Positions 62,882-64,000 of a DNA stretch of 64,000 nucleotides are shown piece by piece; positions within the stretch are counted from its first letter, which is position 1; each line of letters starts with the position of its first letter. The notes below the pieces were generated by a model, which had not been told where the DNA came from, did not search any database, and worked only from the letters and a program-made list of their open reading frames with translations. Position numbers and translations under genes: made by a program. Source of the stretch: Psychrobacillus glaciei (GTDB lineage: Bacteria > Bacillota > Bacilli > Bacillales_A > Planococcaceae); NCBI RefSeq assembly GCF_008973485.1, contig NZ_CP031223.1, positions 1,736,001 to 1,800,000 on the forward strand, read 5' to 3'.

Positions 62882-62912
62882 AAAGGTCACATCTAACACA
62901 GGTGTGGCTTTA
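62882..62912 (+). terminator. Terminator, copy 1 of a repeated hairpin
   Basis: AAAGGTCACATC pairs with GGTGTGGCTTT. Nearly the same hairpin ends the DUF4145 gene at 63769-63798, so the two units were probably copied with their terminator. Confidence 0.55.
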
Positions 62913-63047
62913 TATTATGCATTGAAGACTACATATCATATAGTCACAAAACAATCTTTTTAAATGCATTGGTGGACTTCCTTGTGATTTTGAAGGGTTC
63001 TCCCCTTTTTTGTCGAATAATGATATATAGAAGGGGGAGAATGTAAA

Positions 63048-63722
63048 ATGGAAAAACGAGAAGTTATGTTTTGTTACCATTGCGGAAACAAGACCTCAAT
63101 GGATTTGGCGGTAGAGCATCTCCATCGAATGAGCGACACAATTAAAATAGGTCCTGATGATTATTATCCTGTGACATTCGATGATAACTACTGTATTTTC
63201 ATTTGTCCTGTTTGCTATAATTCCACAATCAAAAAAGTGCATTCGAATAGTGAGGATTATGATTATGATGGATCTCCACTTGTTACCGAAGAAATACTCT
63301 ATCCAAAAGTAGAATTGAGTATGGACTATTTGCCACAGGGTATACAAAAATCATATGAAGCTGCTTTGAAAGTTAAACACATCGATAATGCTATTTCGGC
63401 ACTTTCATTGAGAAGGACACTTGAAATGGTTTGCAAAGACAAAGGAGTTACTAAGGGTAATCTGTATACTAAATTAAAAAAACTTTCTGAATTGGGTATT
63501 CTGCCAGCTATTTTAGATGAAATGGCAAATGTGCTGAAGGATGTTGGGAACGCTGCAGCTCACGCAGATGATATAGAGTTCAGTGATATCATGGTAGAAT
63601 CTCTCTTAGAGTTTACGGAGACAATCTTAGAATATATTTATAAACTACCAGTTAAGCTGAAACGAGTTCAAAGTCAATGGTTAGCTGAGACAACTTCTGA
63701 AGAGGTTGTAACAGAAAAATAG
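63048..63722 (+). CDS. DUF4145 (HEPN-like) protein
   Basis: 224 aa. A zinc-ribbon-like start (CYHCG, later CPVCY) is followed by the DUF4145 domain: AISALSLRRTLEMVCKDKGV near 118, then DVGNAAAHADDIEFSD near 165. DUF4145 domains accompany restriction and other defence genes, and some relate to HEPN. Here only R-x4-H-like spacing is loose, so nuclease activity is uncertain. AGAAGGGGG precedes the ATG. Confidence 0.75.
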   Translation: MEKREVMFCYHCGNKTSMDLAVEHLHRMSDTIKIGPDDYYPVTFDDNYCIFICPVCYNSTIKKVHSNSEDYDYDGSPLVTEEILYPKVELSMDYLPQGIQKSYEAALKVKHIDNAISALSLRRTLEMVCKDKGVTKGNLYTKLKKLSELGILPAILDEMANVLKDVGNAAAHADDIEFSDIMVESLLEFTETILEYIYKLPVKLKRVQSQWLAETTSEEVVTEK

Positions 63723-63768
63723 GCATTTCTCTGAAGATGCTTTCTATGCCATAAAATTTGAGTTGCGT

Positions 63769-63798
63769 AAAGGTCACATCTAACCAGGTGTGACTTTT
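63769..63798 (+). terminator. Terminator, copy 2 of the repeated hairpin
   Basis: AAAGGTCACATC and GGTGTGACTTTT, the same stem as at 62882. Confidence 0.55.
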
Positions 63799-63840
63799 AT
63801 TAAGTCTTAAAAGCCTGTTGCATGATGAGATTGGTGTGAA

Positions 63841-64000
63841 GTGCAAAGCAAAGGGGCTAATAGCAAGATTCATACAAAGATGCGTAATAAATCTAGGAAG
63901 ATGCATTTCAAAGGTGCTACAGTTGAATTAATTAAGTTTTTAGAGGGAGTATTAGTAGAGGTGAAGAGTGAAAGTAAAGGCTTGGAATTAATGATGAATA
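63841..64000 (+). pseudogene. Partial paralogue of the 41244 gene, cut by the right edge
   Basis: In one open frame from GTG 63841: SRKMHFKGATVELIKFLEG, VKSESKGLELMMN. This matches the end of the 41244 protein (REMHFKGATTELIGQLDE, VKSERKSLELM), but the first 65 residues of that protein are missing. It is a rearranged copy; its end lies outside the window. Confidence 0.6.

Overview
The window reads as chromosomal DNA of a low-GC, endospore-forming Bacillota, most likely Planococcaceae or a close Bacillales relative. Evidence for this is a sporulation-type diadenylate cyclase (CdaS), a CotF-like coat protein, two YjcZ-type micro-proteins, YpsA, a DynA-like dynamin, a SAM (S-box) riboswitch and strong AGGAGG ribosome binding sites throughout. 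No tRNA, rRNA or CRISPR array was seen.

Host part, about 1-28,840. A DynA-like dynamin cut by the left edge is followed by a sulfurtransferase, an RlmN-type radical-SAM methyltransferase, a three-gene TrpXYZ-type ABC importer, catalase, threonine dehydratase, an FMN-dependent reductase and an isolated hisH-hisF pair. Next come sporulation genes (two yjcZ-like genes, cdaS, a coat protein, ypsA). A six-gene block metQ-metN-metI-enoyl-CoA hydratase-FMN 2-hydroxyacid oxidase-CoA transferase sits behind an S-box leader. A methionine-salvage aminotransferase (mtnE) is the last host gene. Host decay is visible as an alpha/beta-hydrolase pseudogene, a PPC/DUF296 gene with two in-frame stops, and a repeat family built on GGTGCCTGGCACC.

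Mobile island, about 28,840 to beyond the right edge. It opens with a tyrosine integrase, a two-HTH repressor, three matching operators, a Cro-like protein and an excisionase-like protein. A prim-pol/SF3 helicase follows, and directly behind it a 280-bp cluster of 13 GCAATA iterons that looks like the element's origin. Then come four sigma-like/ArpU-like late regulators and a G-rich cos-like region. The only structural phage gene is a tail tape-measure protein, translationally coupled to a proteasome-type (Ntn) hydrolase. No terminase, portal, capsid or other tail genes are present, so this is a phage satellite or a heavily deleted prophage.

From 42.8 to 45.7 kb a leftward operon encodes a VirB2/TrbC-like membrane protein, a replication-relaxation protein and an FtsK/SpoIIIE ATPase under its own repressor. 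This is a transfer-like module with a second divergent switch. From 45.8 to 48.1 kb a run of very small genes ends in a WYL-like/YolD-like pair. At 48.17-49.3 kb an Abi_2 (AbiF/AbiD-type) HEPN protein is preceded by a self-contained promoter, short structured RNA and terminator, which fits an RNA-antitoxin arrangement.

The last 14.5 kb is a graveyard of mobile DNA with a few intact accessory genes. The remnants are the 3' end of a group II intron, frameshifted holin and M23 endolysin genes, a TniQ/TnsD remnant, a UvrX-type polymerase remnant beside a second YolD gene, and broken copies of the excisionase module. The intact genes include a 597-aa protein with a second proteasome-like N-terminal domain, a DUF4352-type lipoprotein, a GNAT acetyltransferase and a DUF4145 protein. 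The most interesting items are the Abi/ncRNA unit, the two Ntn-hydrolase genes, and the iteron plus cos-like plus tape-measure layout.
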